Assembly (NCBI GenBank): GCA_017792345.1
Contig: CP051228.1
Location: forward strand, 2,309,501-2,373,500
Length of the DNA: 64,000 nt
Direction of reading: 5' to 3'
Source of the DNA: Mesoflavibacter sp.
Lineage (GTDB): Bacteria; Pseudomonadota; Alphaproteobacteria; UBA8366; Aestuariispiraceae
In this document: positions 1 through 10,933 of the stretch, piece by piece
Position numbering within the stretch: the first letter of the stretch is position 1
Layout: the number at the start of each line of letters is the position of its first letter
The notes under the pieces: model-generated
What the model was told of the DNA's origin: nothing
Seen by the model: the letters and a program-made list of their open reading frames with translations, nothing else
Database searches by the model: none
Translations under genes and position numbers: made by a program

Positions 1-344
1 AGCTCGCGGGGGATCAGCGGCGCGAAGGCGCCGGTCAGGCCATAGGCGCTGGGTCGCGTCCGGCGGCCCAGTTCGAGTATGTCGCGGAACCCAGCCGTCG
101 TGATCAGCCCGGTTTTCGCCAGTTTGCGTTCCAGCAACGCATTGGTGGTTGCGGTTGTACCGTGAACGATTCCGTCGATCGCGCGGATATCCGCCTGGGC
201 CTTGTCCAGCGCGGCCAGGACACCTTCGGATTGGTTGGCAACCGTCGTCGGGACCTTTGCGATCCGCGCGCTATTGGATTCTTCGTCCAACAGAATCAAG
301 TCGGTGAAAGTGCCCCCGACATCGCATCCCACGATCCTGACCAT
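1..344 (-). CDS. Hydantoinase A / oxoprolinase family protein (N-terminal part, runs off the window)
   Basis: Reading leftwards from the ATG at 344, the protein begins MVRIVGCDVGGTFTDL, the glycine-rich phosphate-binding start of the hydantoinase A/5-oxoprolinase family (actin-like ATPase fold). It continues with IVHGTTATTNALLERK, the second conserved nucleotide-binding segment, and a GFRDILELGRR motif. Enzymes of this family use ATP to open cyclic amides such as hydantoins or 5-oxoproline. About 114 residues are visible of a protein that is usually around 690, so substrate cannot be told. It is divergent from the chemoreceptor gene to the right. The ATG was chosen because the conserved VGCDVGGT motif follows almost directly. 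Confidence 0.9.
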   Translation of the reverse strand, partial: MVRIVGCDVGGTFTDLILLDEESNSARIAKVPTTVANQSEGVLAALDKAQADIRAIDGIVHGTTATTNALLERKLAKTGLITTAGFRDILELGRRTRPSAYGLTGAFAPLIPRE

Positions 345-506
345 CGCCCATTCCGTTCCGTCTTCTTGGTTCGGGAAACCCTGACACCGCACTAGGTTAC
401 GGTCAATTCATTCGTATACAAACAAACTCCTTCGTTTAACTTTTTTGTAATTTCTGCATCCTTTATATGAGGGAGTTTAAGAAGGTCGAATAGGAGACCG
501 ATAAAA

Positions 507-2225
507 ATGTTGAATGGTAAGGTTGAGGAAACGCAGGACCGGAGAGAAGAAAAAGACAGGTTGCTGGAGGTGGAGCGACTGTCCTTTTGGCAGAGACGCG
601 AACTTCTCACGCTCGCCGACGCGCTTCAGGGCGAAGTCGACGGAACCACGGTCGAAATCGAGAAACAGTCGGACGAGCTGGTCTCCGTCTCCGGAGACAT
701 TGCGGCGACTTTGGTCCGAATCGAATCCCTGACGCAGCGCCTGTCGGGCGACGCGACATCGGCGTCGAACAATGTGAACGCCGTGGCCGCCGCGACCGAA
801 GAATTGGCGGCCTCCGCCTCGGTGATCGAGGATCAGGTCGGTCGCACCAGGGACCAGTCGCGCAAGGCGGTCGGAGAGACCCAGAACGCCCGCGACATCA
901 TTCAGACCCTGTCGGAAGCGTCGACCAAGATCGGCGATGTCGTGAAGCTGATTCAGAATATCGCCAGCCAGACAAACCTGCTGGCCCTGAACGCGACGAT
1001 CGAGGCCGCGCGTGCGGGCGAAGCCGGCAAGGGATTTGCCGTCGTCGCCAATGAGGTCAAAACCCTGGCCGGTCAAACCGCCGACGCGACGAAAGACATC
1101 TCCGAACAAGTGGAAGAGATTCAGGATGTCAGCGAATCCGTGGTGAAAGCCATCGCCCGGATCGCCGAGGCAATCGGCGCGGTCGAGGAATATTCTGAAG
1201 AATCCACCAATGCCGTATCGCAACAGCAATTGGCCATCTCGGAAATCGGGCGCAACGCGCAGGAGGCCGCGGTCGGCACCGCATCCTTGAGCGAGGCCGT
1301 TCTGGACGTCACCTCGGAAGTCGAAAGCGCGGCGGGACAGGCCGAGGCCCAAAAGGGTCTGGCGCAGAAGGTCCATGTTCGGTTGGAAGATCTGCGCGGC
1401 CGGCTGCGGACCGCGATCGCCGATACGAAGGAACGCAAGGCGACCCAATTGCATCGCGTCCCTGTCGACCTGTTCGGAACCCTATCTTTGAACGACCGGG
1501 ATCACAGTGTGACGATCCGGAACCTGCGTCGCGAAACGGCGCAGATCATGACGTCGGACGGCGCCGCATTGCCGGCCGGTGCGGAAGGAAACCTGTCGTT
1601 GCCCGCTTTGGGTCGGATCGGCGTGCGGATATCGGACGGCACGAAGGCGACCTTCAAATCCAGCGAGGCCGAACGGGTTGGACAGTTCATCGAGAGCTAT
1701 ATCGCGATGGACCAGCCCTTCGTCGACATCTGCACGCGCACCGCGGCCGCCATCAGCGCCCGGTTCGAGAAGGCCGTTCAATCGAACGAGATTTCGATGG
1801 ACGACCTTTTCGACCGGAACTACCGGGAAGTCGCCGGGTCGAACCCGTTGCAGCACGCCACGGCCTATAACGCCTTCACCGATCGCGTCCTGCCGGAGTT
1901 TCAGGAGCCCGTCCTGGATTTCGACGAACGCATCGCCTTCTGTGCAGCGGTGGATGAGAACGGCTATCTGCCGACCCATAACAACAAGTATTCCAAGCCC
2001 CAGAAGCCGGACGACCCGGTCTGGAATGCGGCGAATTGCCGAAACCGGCGCATTTTCACAGACCGGACGGGGCGTGCGGCCGGCGCCAACCGCGAAGATT
2101 ATCTGCTGCAAAGCTACCTGCGCGATATGGGGGGCGGGACTTTCGTTTTGATGAAGGACCTGACCGTTCCGATCCGGGTGCGCGGCCGCCAGTGGGGTAA
2201 TCTGCGCCTGGGCTACAAGCCGTAA
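507..2225 (+). CDS. Soluble methyl-accepting chemotaxis protein with C-terminal sensor region
   Basis: This 572-residue protein has the MCP signalling tip in its first half ([20 protein letters not shown], about residue 158) inside a long coiled coil, so it should contact CheA/CheW. No transmembrane segment or signal peptide is seen, so it is probably cytoplasmic. After the coiled coil, residues about 325-400 contain alternating short beta-like stretches that could be a degenerate PilZ-like domain. The last 170 residues ([20 protein letters not shown] to [10 protein letters not shown]) form a conserved sensor-like region seen in other alphaproteobacterial MCPs. The order is inverted relative to classical receptors, where the sensor comes first. 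AGGAG lies about ten bases before the ATG. The ligand is unknown. Confidence 0.9.
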   Translation: MLNGKVEETQDRREEKDRLLEVERLSFWQRRELLTLADALQGEVDGTTVEIEKQSDELVSVSGDIAATLVRIESLTQRLSGDATSASNNVNAVAAATEELAASASVIEDQVGRTRDQSRKAVGETQNARDIIQTLSEASTKIGDVVKLIQNIASQTNLLALNATIEAARAGEAGKGFAVVANEVKTLAGQTADATKDISEQVEEIQDVSESVVKAIARIAEAIGAVEEYSEESTNAVSQQQLAISEIGRNAQEAAVGTASLSEAVLDVTSEVESAAGQAEAQKGLAQKVHVRLEDLRGRLRTAIADTKERKATQLHRVPVDLFGTLSLNDRDHSVTIRNLRRETAQIMTSDGAALPAGAEGNLSLPALGRIGVRISDGTKATFKSSEAERVGQFIESYIAMDQPFVDICTRTAAAISARFEKAVQSNEISMDDLFDRNYREVAGSNPLQHATAYNAFTDRVLPEFQEPVLDFDERIAFCAAVDENGYLPTHNNKYSKPQKPDDPVWNAANCRNRRIFTDRTGRAAGANREDYLLQSYLRDMGGGTFVLMKDLTVPIRVRGRQWGNLRLGYKP

Positions 2226-2273
2226 TGGGGTGATTGGTACGTTTTAGGACACAATGATTTTCTTTTGGCCCGC

Positions 2274-2357
2274 TTTGTTCCCTCAGTGGTCGGCGATATC
2301 TATACGCCGTCGATGAGCGAGAGGCTCATCCAAACGGATCGACCACTGAGAAACAAA
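2274..2357 (+). promoter_or_regulatory. Structured leader of the DoxX gene (three-way-junction-like fold)
   Basis: CTCAGTGGTCG at 2282-2292 is perfectly complementary to CGACCACTGAG at 2340-2350. The stem extends outwards by TTTGTT (2274-2279) against AACAAA (2352-2357) across a small internal loop, giving about 17 pairs. Inside it are two more hairpins: GGCG/CGCC (2292-2295 with 2305-2308) and GATGAGC/GCTCATC (2312-2318 with 2324-2330) closed by a GAGAG loop. The element ends about 15 bases before the DoxX start. A structured RNA leader or a palindromic mobile remnant are both possible; no known riboswitch class is recognised. Confidence 0.5.
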
Positions 2358-2372
2358 CTGGGAATGACCGCT

Positions 2373-2828
2373 ATGTCCGATATCACTACCGATACCAAAC
2401 GGGTCATCCCGTTTGCCAAACCGATCACCGATATTCTGTCGCCGTATATGGAGCCGCTGTTGCGGGTCACGACCGGCCTGCTGCTGGTCCCGCATGGCTA
2501 TGGCAAGCTGTTCGGCGGCGGCCTGGAAGGCACCGCCCAATTCTTCGAAAGCGTCGGCTTCGCGCCGGGCTATCCCTTTGCGCTGTTCGTCGCGCTGGTG
2601 GAATTCTTCGGCGGCCTGGCGCTGGCCGCGGGCTTCCTGACCCGTCCGGTCGCCGTCCTGATCGTCGGCTTCATGGCGCAGGCGACGTTGTTCCACGCGG
2701 CCAACGGCTTCATGTGGTCGAATGGCGGGTTCGAATACCCGCTGTTGTGGACCGTGGCGGCGCTGGTCTTCCTGGTGCGCGGCGGCGGCAAGCTGTCCGT
2801 TGACCGGGCGATCGGCCGCGAATTCTGA
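2373..2828 (+). CDS. DoxX family membrane protein
   Basis: The protein (151 residues) begins MSDITTDTKRVIPFAKPITD and has four hydrophobic segments: LLRVTTGLLLVPHGYGKLFG, the FALFVALVEFFGGLALAAGF stretch, VAVLIVGFMAQATLF and LLWTVAALVFLVRGGG. This is the DoxX/YphA pattern of small inner-membrane proteins, including the early PHGYGKL motif. Members are linked to quinone or thiosulfate metabolism and redox stress, but the function of this one is unknown. The open frame reaches back to 2265, but that part lies in the hairpin leader. The ATG at 2373 (GGGA nine bases upstream) was chosen; ATG at 2364 is an alternative. It converges with ctaA 21 bases downstream. Confidence 0.85.
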   Translation: MSDITTDTKRVIPFAKPITDILSPYMEPLLRVTTGLLLVPHGYGKLFGGGLEGTAQFFESVGFAPGYPFALFVALVEFFGGLALAAGFLTRPVAVLIVGFMAQATLFHAANGFMWSNGGFEYPLLWTVAALVFLVRGGGKLSVDRAIGREF

Positions 2829-2849
2829 TCGGCGAAGTTCCGGTTCCGG

Positions 2850-3911
2850 TTACCGCGCGGCGGAAGGGGCGATCTTTCCGCCGCGCAGTTCTTTCAGGCA
2901 CCACAGCGCGGCGCAGAAACTGATCGCCGCGCCGGCCTGATGCAGCACCGCCAGCGGCAGCCAGATGACGCTGAGTAGCGTCAGGATGCCGAGGCAGATC
3001 TGGAAGAAGACGGCGACGGTCAGGATATTGACCGACAGCCGCGCCCGCACCGGCAAGTCGATCTTCCAGGACCAGATCCACAGGGCGAACACGGTCAAGG
3101 CCGTCAGATAGGCCAGCAGGCGGTGATTGAACTGCACCGCTTCCAGGGTTTCGAACAGGCTGACCCAGCCGAAGCGTTCGTCCCAATAGCCGTCCGGGAC
3201 CCATTGCCCGCCCATGGTCGGCCAGTCGTTATAGATGAAGCCGGCATTCTGTCCGGCGACCAGCGCGCCGTAGAGGATGGTGAAGAACATCACCGCATGG
3301 GCATAGGCACCCAGGCGCCGGAAACCGCGCGGGACCGGCTTACGGTCCGGCTCGATCGGGCACAGCAATCCGTGGATCAGCCAGATCGTGTAGCCCAGGA
3401 TGAAGAAGGCCATGCCCAGATGGATCGCCAACCGGTACTGGCTGACCTCGACCCGGTCGACGAAACCGCTTTGCACCATCCACATGCCGATCACGCCCTG
3501 CAGTCCGCCCAGGACCAGCAAGGCCCAGAGATGCGGCTTGTACCCGGCCGGGATCTGCCGGCGGAACAGGAACCAGAAGAAGGGCAGGGCATATACCAGC
3601 CCGATCAACCGACCCCACAGCCTGTGGAACCATTCCCAGAAGAAGATGTCCTTGAACTCCGCCAGGGTCATCTTCGAATTCATCAGCGCGTATTGCGATG
3701 TCTGCTTGTACAGCGCGAAGACGCGTTCCCATTCCGCATCGTTCAACGGCGGCAGGGCGCCGATCAGCGGCCGCCATTCGACCATGCTGAGCCCGCTTTC
3801 GGTCAGGCGCGTGATCGCGCCGATGATCATCATCGCAAAGACCATAAAGGCGGTGGCGCAAAGCCACAGGCCGACTGCGCGGGGACGGGCGGAGTTTTCG
3901 ACTGTGTTCAT
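2850..3911 (-). CDS. ctaA: Heme A synthase (COX15/CtaA)
   Basis: This 353-residue polytopic membrane protein oxidises the C8 methyl of heme O to a formyl group, making heme A for aa3-type cytochrome oxidase. The N-terminal repeat holds RLTESGLSMVEWRPLIGALP and WEWFHRLWGRLIG, typical of the alphaproteobacterial type. Candidate heme-ligand histidines are seen in FHRLWG, AIHLGMAF, FNHRLLAYL and LHQAGAA, spread over eight predicted membrane helices. Length is normal for the family. It is divergent from the lipoprotein gene at 4033 and stands alone, without ctaB or ctaG in the window. Confidence 0.97.
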   Translation of the reverse strand: MNTVENSARPRAVGLWLCATAFMVFAMMIIGAITRLTESGLSMVEWRPLIGALPPLNDAEWERVFALYKQTSQYALMNSKMTLAEFKDIFFWEWFHRLWGRLIGLVYALPFFWFLFRRQIPAGYKPHLWALLVLGGLQGVIGMWMVQSGFVDRVEVSQYRLAIHLGMAFFILGYTIWLIHGLLCPIEPDRKPVPRGFRRLGAYAHAVMFFTILYGALVAGQNAGFIYNDWPTMGGQWVPDGYWDERFGWVSLFETLEAVQFNHRLLAYLTALTVFALWIWSWKIDLPVRARLSVNILTVAVFFQICLGILTLLSVIWLPLAVLHQAGAAISFCAALWCLKELRGGKIAPSAAR

Positions 3912-4032
3912 GACAGGCTAATTACCGCGCAGCACACGGTTCGGAAAGCGCGACCGGGCGTCGCGGTCAGAGCGCTTGAGATATGGTATCGTTTCGGCGT
4001 GGGGGTGAATCGAAGGAGGGTGAGGGGGTACA

Positions 4033-5613
4033 ATGCGAAGCACGATGCTAGGACGCGGGGCGATCGGCCCAGGGCTTGTCATTCTGGCTGCCCTTTTTCT
4101 GTTGGTTTCGTGCCAGACCGCCAGTCTCAAGAACGCTGCCAGCCATAGTTCGAATAACGGGATCCTCGCATTCCGTTTCGTGTCGAACGGGCCGGGCCCA
4201 ATCGCTTTCCAGGACCCTTGGGACTTTGCGATTATTGAGGAAATCACGTCCGGAGAGACATTCACGCTGACAGACGTGACCGATGGCCTGTCCCGGTCCG
4301 CCCTCTATGTCGGATCTGTGCCGCCGGGAGAGTACCGATTGTCGTCCTTCGAAGGCACCATTTCCAATGCCACGGGCACACCGAACGAGTCGTTCGGGCG
4401 GTTCGATGTTCAGGCCGGCCGGATTACCTATCTCGGATCGATCGTGGAGGTCGTGACCGGGCCGCGTATCGCAGTTCTCGCCACTCACCGGACCAGTTAC
4501 CTCACCTACGATCCGACGCCGATCGCGGAAGGCCTGCCCGATGTGCTGAATGCCCTTTACCCCGGCCTTTCAGGGGTTGCGCTTCGGCCGGACAGTTATC
4601 TTGGCTGGCGTGAGGAGCATGTGCCGCCCGTCATATCGCGGGGATTCTACGACGAAGTGCGCGATGGCAGCCTGGGGCTGCTGGCGCCGACGGAACTGTC
4701 CGACGGTCGCATTGCCTTCGGCACGCTGCTGGGCCAAATCCGATTTTGGCATCCGGATCAGGGGTGGAGCCGCGCCGATATCGGTGTGAACCGGGCCGTC
4801 GAGGCGATTGTTGAGATCGTTCCGGGCGCGTTACTGGTCGGTGGTGAAATGGGTATGCTCCGGATTTCGCCGGATATGGGGAAAGCTTGGGCCCAGATTA
4901 AGGCCCCGCTTCCCTATGGCGTTGTGCGCGATATTCACAAGATGCCGGATGGTGGGGTTTATCTGACGCATTATCGGGGCACACAGTTCACATTGCTTCG
5001 ATCCGACGTGAATCTGAGCGACTGGCAGGTTGTTCAGTCCTTCCAGTTCGCCGCCCCCGGCCGGTTCTATGGCAGTACGCCGCAGCGACTGCGCACGCAT
5101 CGCGTCGGTTCCCTGTTGCTGACGACGCTGCCGCAGTCCCGTCTTGCGGTTTACGATACGTCTACCGGTGCCTCGGAAATCCGGGACATGCCCGGTCCGG
5201 TCAGCCGGACGCGGGCGTCTCGGGACGGCAAATTGCGTGGCACTTTCGAACGCTTCATCGTTTGGAACCCGTATTTCAGTAACGATGGCGGCGCGACCTG
5301 GGAAACCGACACGATCAGCAGATCGTCCCATATGCCGGCCTTTCGCGACGACATTCATGGTGCGGCGCTGGAGGCGGAATCCGGTCTGACAGAGGGCCGG
5401 ACCTTCTTGATTCGCACCGACGATGGCGGAAAAACCTGGCGGCGCGGGCCAAGGATGCCCAATCCGTTTTTGACATGGATCGACTATAGCGACGACGGGA
5501 CCCTGATCTATGCAAGCGACCAATTGGGAGATTTCTACTACAGCCGTGACGCTGGGGAGACCTGGAAACATGATCCGGTCCCATCCCTGTTGATCGATTT
5601 ACTCGGCTATTGA
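4033..5613 (+). CDS. Lipoprotein with sialidase-like beta-propeller (Asp-box) repeats
   Basis: The 526-residue product begins with a lipoprotein signal peptide ending in LFLLVSC, so Cys about 28 is the likely lipidated residue. Residues about 40-150 look like a small beta-domain (PPGEYRLSSFEG). The rest carries repeated Asp-box motifs of the S-x-D-x-G-x-T-W type: SNDGGATWETD, RTDDGGKTWRRG and SRDAGETWKHD, the mark of BNR/sialidase-fold beta propellers. The catalytic residues of true sialidases are not evident, so a binding or scaffold role in the outer membrane is more likely than enzyme activity. It has no clear operon partner. Function unknown. Confidence 0.75.
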   Translation: MRSTMLGRGAIGPGLVILAALFLLVSCQTASLKNAASHSSNNGILAFRFVSNGPGPIAFQDPWDFAIIEEITSGETFTLTDVTDGLSRSALYVGSVPPGEYRLSSFEGTISNATGTPNESFGRFDVQAGRITYLGSIVEVVTGPRIAVLATHRTSYLTYDPTPIAEGLPDVLNALYPGLSGVALRPDSYLGWREEHVPPVISRGFYDEVRDGSLGLLAPTELSDGRIAFGTLLGQIRFWHPDQGWSRADIGVNRAVEAIVEIVPGALLVGGEMGMLRISPDMGKAWAQIKAPLPYGVVRDIHKMPDGGVYLTHYRGTQFTLLRSDVNLSDWQVVQSFQFAAPGRFYGSTPQRLRTHRVGSLLLTTLPQSRLAVYDTSTGASEIRDMPGPVSRTRASRDGKLRGTFERFIVWNPYFSNDGGATWETDTISRSSHMPAFRDDIHGAALEAESGLTEGRTFLIRTDDGGKTWRRGPRMPNPFLTWIDYSDDGTLIYASDQLGDFYYSRDAGETWKHDPVPSLLIDLLGY

Positions 5614-5709
5614 GACCGGATAAGGCATCCGGGTTTGCGTCCCGTTCCCAAGTTTTCGGCATGGCCTGCATTTGACCGGCTGAAGCACTTTCCCGATACG
5701 GAGTTACTC

Positions 5710-6168
5710 ATGACCCTGCGGCTGCGTACCGCGCGACTGGAAGACCGGGACGCGTTGATCGAATTGCAGCGCCGCGCCTCCTTGGCCAATCCCGAGGACC
5801 GGGAGGCCATTCTGGCGCATCCCGACGCGATCGACATTCCCCCGGGACAGTTCGAGGCGGGCAATGTTTTGGTCGCCGAACTGGACGGCGCGGCGGTCGG
5901 CTTCGCCGCTCTGTTCATTCGGCCGGACCGGCAGGCCGAACTGGACGGGCTGTTCGTCGAGCCGACTCATTGGAAGGCCGGGATCGGCCGAACGCTCGTG
6001 CGGGCGGCCGAAGAGCGGGCGCGGGAACACGGTGCGGACAGCCTGCATGTGATCGGCAATCCGGACGCCAATGGCTTTTACAGCCATGTCGGCTTCGCCG
6101 CGCTGGGCGAAATCCCGACCCGCTTCGGCCCCGGCCGCCGCTTCATCCGGGATCTGACAGATGGGTGA
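5710..6168 (+). CDS. GNAT family N-acetyltransferase
   Basis: This 152-residue protein has the GNAT fold. The N-terminal strand is MTLRLRTARLEDRDALIELQ. The central strand LDGLFVEPTHWKAGIGRTLV carries a somewhat degenerate acetyl-CoA binding loop (Q/RxxGxG seen as WKAGIG), and the C-terminal strand contains GNPDANGFYSHVGFAALGE. Such enzymes move an acetyl group from acetyl-CoA to an amine; the substrate cannot be told. The ATG at 5710 follows GGAG and gives the normal family length, so earlier in-frame start codons were not used. Confidence 0.85.
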   Translation: MTLRLRTARLEDRDALIELQRRASLANPEDREAILAHPDAIDIPPGQFEAGNVLVAELDGAAVGFAALFIRPDRQAELDGLFVEPTHWKAGIGRTLVRAAEERAREHGADSLHVIGNPDANGFYSHVGFAALGEIPTRFGPGRRFIRDLTDG

Positions 6169-6213
6169 TCCCGGGACGGTCTTGCATTTGCGGACGAGTA
6201 ATGACGTCGGGCC

Positions 6214-7458
6214 TCAGCCCTCGATTTCCCCGATTGTCCGGGTGTTGGCGGAATCCAGAACCGTCTGACACATTTCCAGATGCAGCCGGCCGCCGGTCTT
6301 GTAGGGATGGGCCGCGACGACGGCGTCGTTCAATTCCAGCCCCAATCCCGGTTCCGTCGGTGCGGGCATGTAGCCGGCCTCCCAGGCCAATGGCTTCTGG
6401 ACCACGGCGGCGTGGAAATCGGTCAGGATCGATTCCAGGATCAGGAAGTTCGGTGTGGCGAAGGCCAGATGCGCGGCCGCCGCATGGGCGACGGGGCCGC
6501 AATAGATATGCGGCGCGATCTGGGCGTTGAACGCCTCCGCCAGCACGGCGATCTTCTTGGTCTCCCAGATGCCGCCGCTGCGGCCGATATCCGGCTGCAG
6601 GATCGACACGCCGGCCTTCAGCGCCTGGTGGAACTCGATCTTGGTCGTCAGGCGCTCGCCGGTCGAAACCGGGATGGAGGTTGCCGCCGCGACCTTGCCG
6701 ATGCCTTCCATCTGATCCGGCGGGCAGGGCTCCTCGAACCACAGCGGATCATAGGGTTCCAACCGCTTCGCCAGCCGGATCGCGGAGGAGGTCGTCATCT
6801 GGCCATGGGTGCCGAACAGGATGTCGGCCCGGTCGCCGACCGCCTCGCGGATCGCCTTCACATTGGCTTCGCTTCGGCTCAACTCCGTCAGGGACAATTC
6901 GCGGCCGCCCTGGAAACTATAGGGTCCGGCCGGGTCCTGCTTGATCGCCGTGAAACCGAAATCGACATAGTTCAGGGCCGCCTCAGCCGCCGCGTCGGGA
7001 TCGTGATAGCAATCGCCCGCGCCGCTGCCCTGCCAGACCATGCCGGGGGGCGACAGATGCTTCGGATAGAGGTAGCTGTAGGTCCGGATCCGGTCGTGGA
7101 AGCGCCCGCCGATCAGATTGTGGACCGGCTGTTCATGCGCCTTGCCCAGAATGTCCCAGACGGCGATTTCCAGCCCGCTGAACACGCCCATCATGGTGAC
7201 GTCCGGGCGCTGGGTGAAGCCGGCGGAATAGACGCGGCGGAACAGTGTTTCCACCCGGTGGGGATCTTCACCGGCGAAGAAGCGCTCGAACGTATCCTCC
7301 ACCATGCGGCAGGCGATATCGGCGGAGACGGGGATGCCATAACATTCGCCGATCCCCTGGATGCCGTTGTCGGTGGTCAGGCGCACGAAAACCCAGAACG
7401 ACCCGCCGATCCCGGTCGGCGGCACGGTGACGAAGGTTTCGATATCCTTGAGTTTCAT
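6214..7458 (-). CDS. Enolase-superfamily sugar-acid dehydratase (mandelate racemase/muconate lactonizing type)
   Basis: The protein (414 residues) has the MR/MLE N-terminal capping domain (MKLKDIETFVTVPPTGIGGS; SGLEIAVWDILGKA) and the C-terminal TIM barrel. Metal and catalytic landmarks are WFEEPCPPDQ, STGERLTTKIEF and IAPHIYCGPVAHAAAAHLA, the last with the conserved His. LQPDIGRSGGIWE resembles galactonate/mannonate dehydratase-like subgroups. The usual first metal ligand region, D-x-H-G-R/N, reads FGTHGQ here, so the Asp is replaced. The reaction is probably dehydration of an aldonate or related sugar acid, but specificity cannot be fixed. It stands convergent to the acetyltransferase gene. 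Confidence 0.85.
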   Translation of the reverse strand: MKLKDIETFVTVPPTGIGGSFWVFVRLTTDNGIQGIGECYGIPVSADIACRMVEDTFERFFAGEDPHRVETLFRRVYSAGFTQRPDVTMMGVFSGLEIAVWDILGKAHEQPVHNLIGGRFHDRIRTYSYLYPKHLSPPGMVWQGSGAGDCYHDPDAAAEAALNYVDFGFTAIKQDPAGPYSFQGGRELSLTELSRSEANVKAIREAVGDRADILFGTHGQMTTSSAIRLAKRLEPYDPLWFEEPCPPDQMEGIGKVAAATSIPVSTGERLTTKIEFHQALKAGVSILQPDIGRSGGIWETKKIAVLAEAFNAQIAPHIYCGPVAHAAAAHLAFATPNFLILESILTDFHAAVVQKPLAWEAGYMPAPTEPGLGLELNDAVVAAHPYKTGGRLHLEMCQTVLDSANTRTIGEIEG

Positions 7459-7596
7459 GGCGCGTGGACTCCCTTGCCGGCCGTGTCTGCGCGCACGGTA
7501 TCAGACCCGATACCGGCGGCAAGGCTGGATGTCATGTGCAATTGAAATCGCCCCTCTTGGCCCCACCTACCATCTTGCGACACAGATGGAGGCGAC

Positions 7597-8337
7597 ATGG
7601 ATATCAATCGGTTGATCGAAGGTTTCCTGGGCGGTAGCGGCGGACAGGCGGCGAAAGGTGCTGTCGGTTCCGCCGCTGATACGGCGCGCCGGGCACTTTC
7701 CGGCGGGACCGGAAGCGGGCTGGCGGGCGGCGCCTTGGCCGGCGGCGCGGTTGCCCTGTTGCTGGGCAATAAGAAGGCCCGGAAACTGGGCGGCAAGGCC
7801 TTGACCTATGGCGGGATCGCCGCCCTGGGCGGCCTCGCCTATCTGGCCTATCGCAATTACAAGTCCGGCCAGACTTCGACGCCGCAATCCGCGTCGACCG
7901 ACTTGCGCTCCATTCCGGCCCCGCCGCCGGACAGCGGCTTCGACCCGGCGGCCACCGATGCCCGGGGCGGCGATCTGCGCCTCGGCCTGATCCAGGCGAT
8001 GATCTCCGCGGCGAAGGCGGACGGCCATATCGACGCGGCGGAACACGGCGCGATCTCGGATCAGATCAACGCCCTGGATCTGGCCCCGGATGAGAAGGCC
8101 TTCCTGTTCGACGCCATGCAGGCGGAAAGCGATCCGCTGATTATCGCGGGCCTGGCGAAGAACGAAGCGCAATCGGCGGAACTCTACCTCGCCTCGATCC
8201 TGACCATCGATCCGGACACGCCGGAGGAGCAGCGCTATCTCGACCGCCTGGGCGATGCCCTGCGCCTGCCGGACGCTCTGAGGACCGAACTCGCCCGCCA
8301 CGCCGCGGCCGCAAAGGAAAACGTCAGCGCGCTGTGA
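7597..8337 (+). CDS. DUF533 family (YebE-like) membrane-associated protein with TerB-like domain
   Basis: The 246-residue product has the DUF533 layout. It starts MDINRLIEGFLGG, followed by a Gly/Ala-rich hydrophobic stretch with a membrane segment around residues 45-85 (ALAGGAVALLLGN; GGIAALGGLAYLAYRNYKSG). A Pro-rich linker follows, then a helical C-terminal half (LGLIQAMISAAKADGHIDAA) that matches the TerB/tellurite-resistance fold. Function is unknown; members are small inner-membrane proteins common in proteobacteria. GGAGGCGAC before the ATG is a good ribosome site. Confidence 0.85.
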   Translation: MDINRLIEGFLGGSGGQAAKGAVGSAADTARRALSGGTGSGLAGGALAGGAVALLLGNKKARKLGGKALTYGGIAALGGLAYLAYRNYKSGQTSTPQSASTDLRSIPAPPPDSGFDPAATDARGGDLRLGLIQAMISAAKADGHIDAAEHGAISDQINALDLAPDEKAFLFDAMQAESDPLIIAGLAKNEAQSAELYLASILTIDPDTPEEQRYLDRLGDALRLPDALRTELARHAAAAKENVSAL

Positions 8338-8492
8338 ATGAACGCATGAGCGTCGTGGGAGCGTTGGCTGGCTGAGCCGGGTGGCGTCGGTCCTTCGGCA
8401 GGGCGAAAATCTCAGCCATTGCAAGACAGGGGCTTGCGCCCTATTTTCCGCGCCGTTCGGGCGCCTGCCCGTATTGTTTTTTGAAGACCGAC

Positions 8493-10298
<1,806 letters not shown>

Positions 10299-10394
10299 CG
10301 CTCACTGGGTGCGGCTCCGGCCCGTGCCGCCTCCGGACCCGCCATGCGCAATGATCGGGACGTGGAGCGGGCTGGAACCGAATTCGGAAACCCC

Positions 10395-10727
10395 CTAGTT
10401 GTTGAAGCCGCCGCTGCGCCGGCGCCGCCCGCGTCCCAGAAAGATCAGGACGCCGCCCGCGATCAGCAGGGCGATGACGGCCCACAGGATCGCCTCCCAG
10501 GCCGGGCGCTGCAGATAGGGCAGCACGCTGTCGAACCAGAATTTGTCCAGGCCCAGATGGCGCTGGATGATGACCTGGGAATAGTTCAGCGTGAACTGGC
10601 TCATCTCGAACCAGACCTGGCCCGCCTTGTCGGTCGCGCGCCCGTCGAGCCAGATATAGATGCCCAGCCCCAGCAGGAACAGAGCGAGAAGCGTGAACAG
10701 CCGGCCGATAAAGCGAAGGACGGCCAT
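10395..10727 (-). CDS. Small inner-membrane protein, two transmembrane helices
   Basis: This 110-residue protein starts MAVLRFIGRLFTLLALFLLG and has one N-terminal membrane helix, a central soluble stretch of about 50 residues (FEMSQFTLNYSQVIIQRHLG) and a second helix (ILWAVIALLIAGGVLIFLG). It ends in an Arg-rich tail (GRGRRRRSGGFNN) that would sit in the cytoplasm. A strong GGGAGG sits about six bases before the ATG at 10727, so an upstream in-frame start at 10808 was rejected. I do not recognise a named family; similar uncharacterised proteins occur in alphaproteobacteria. It converges with lepA. Confidence 0.7.
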   Translation of the reverse strand: MAVLRFIGRLFTLLALFLLGLGIYIWLDGRATDKAGQVWFEMSQFTLNYSQVIIQRHLGLDKFWFDSVLPYLQRPAWEAILWAVIALLIAGGVLIFLGRGRRRRSGGFNN

Positions 10728-10933
10728 ACGGCGCCTCCCGTCATAAGGTCTTGATTCGGCGAGGACCGTATCATGATTTTCCGGCCAAACCAAAGACCCG
10801 GATTTCATCCGCGGACCGCCCGCACAGCGCGGCGATTTTTCGCCATTCCGCCTCTTGCCCGCCGGGAAAGCATTGGGTATGTTCCGCCGCCTTCAAAAAG
10901 GCACCCGCATCCCGCCCGCCGGGATGACGATCC

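Noticed and set aside
2265-2828. An earlier start for DoxX at 2265.
   Set aside because: The extension is coded by the perfect hairpin leader and has no homology to the family. The ATG at 2373 gives the normal protein length.
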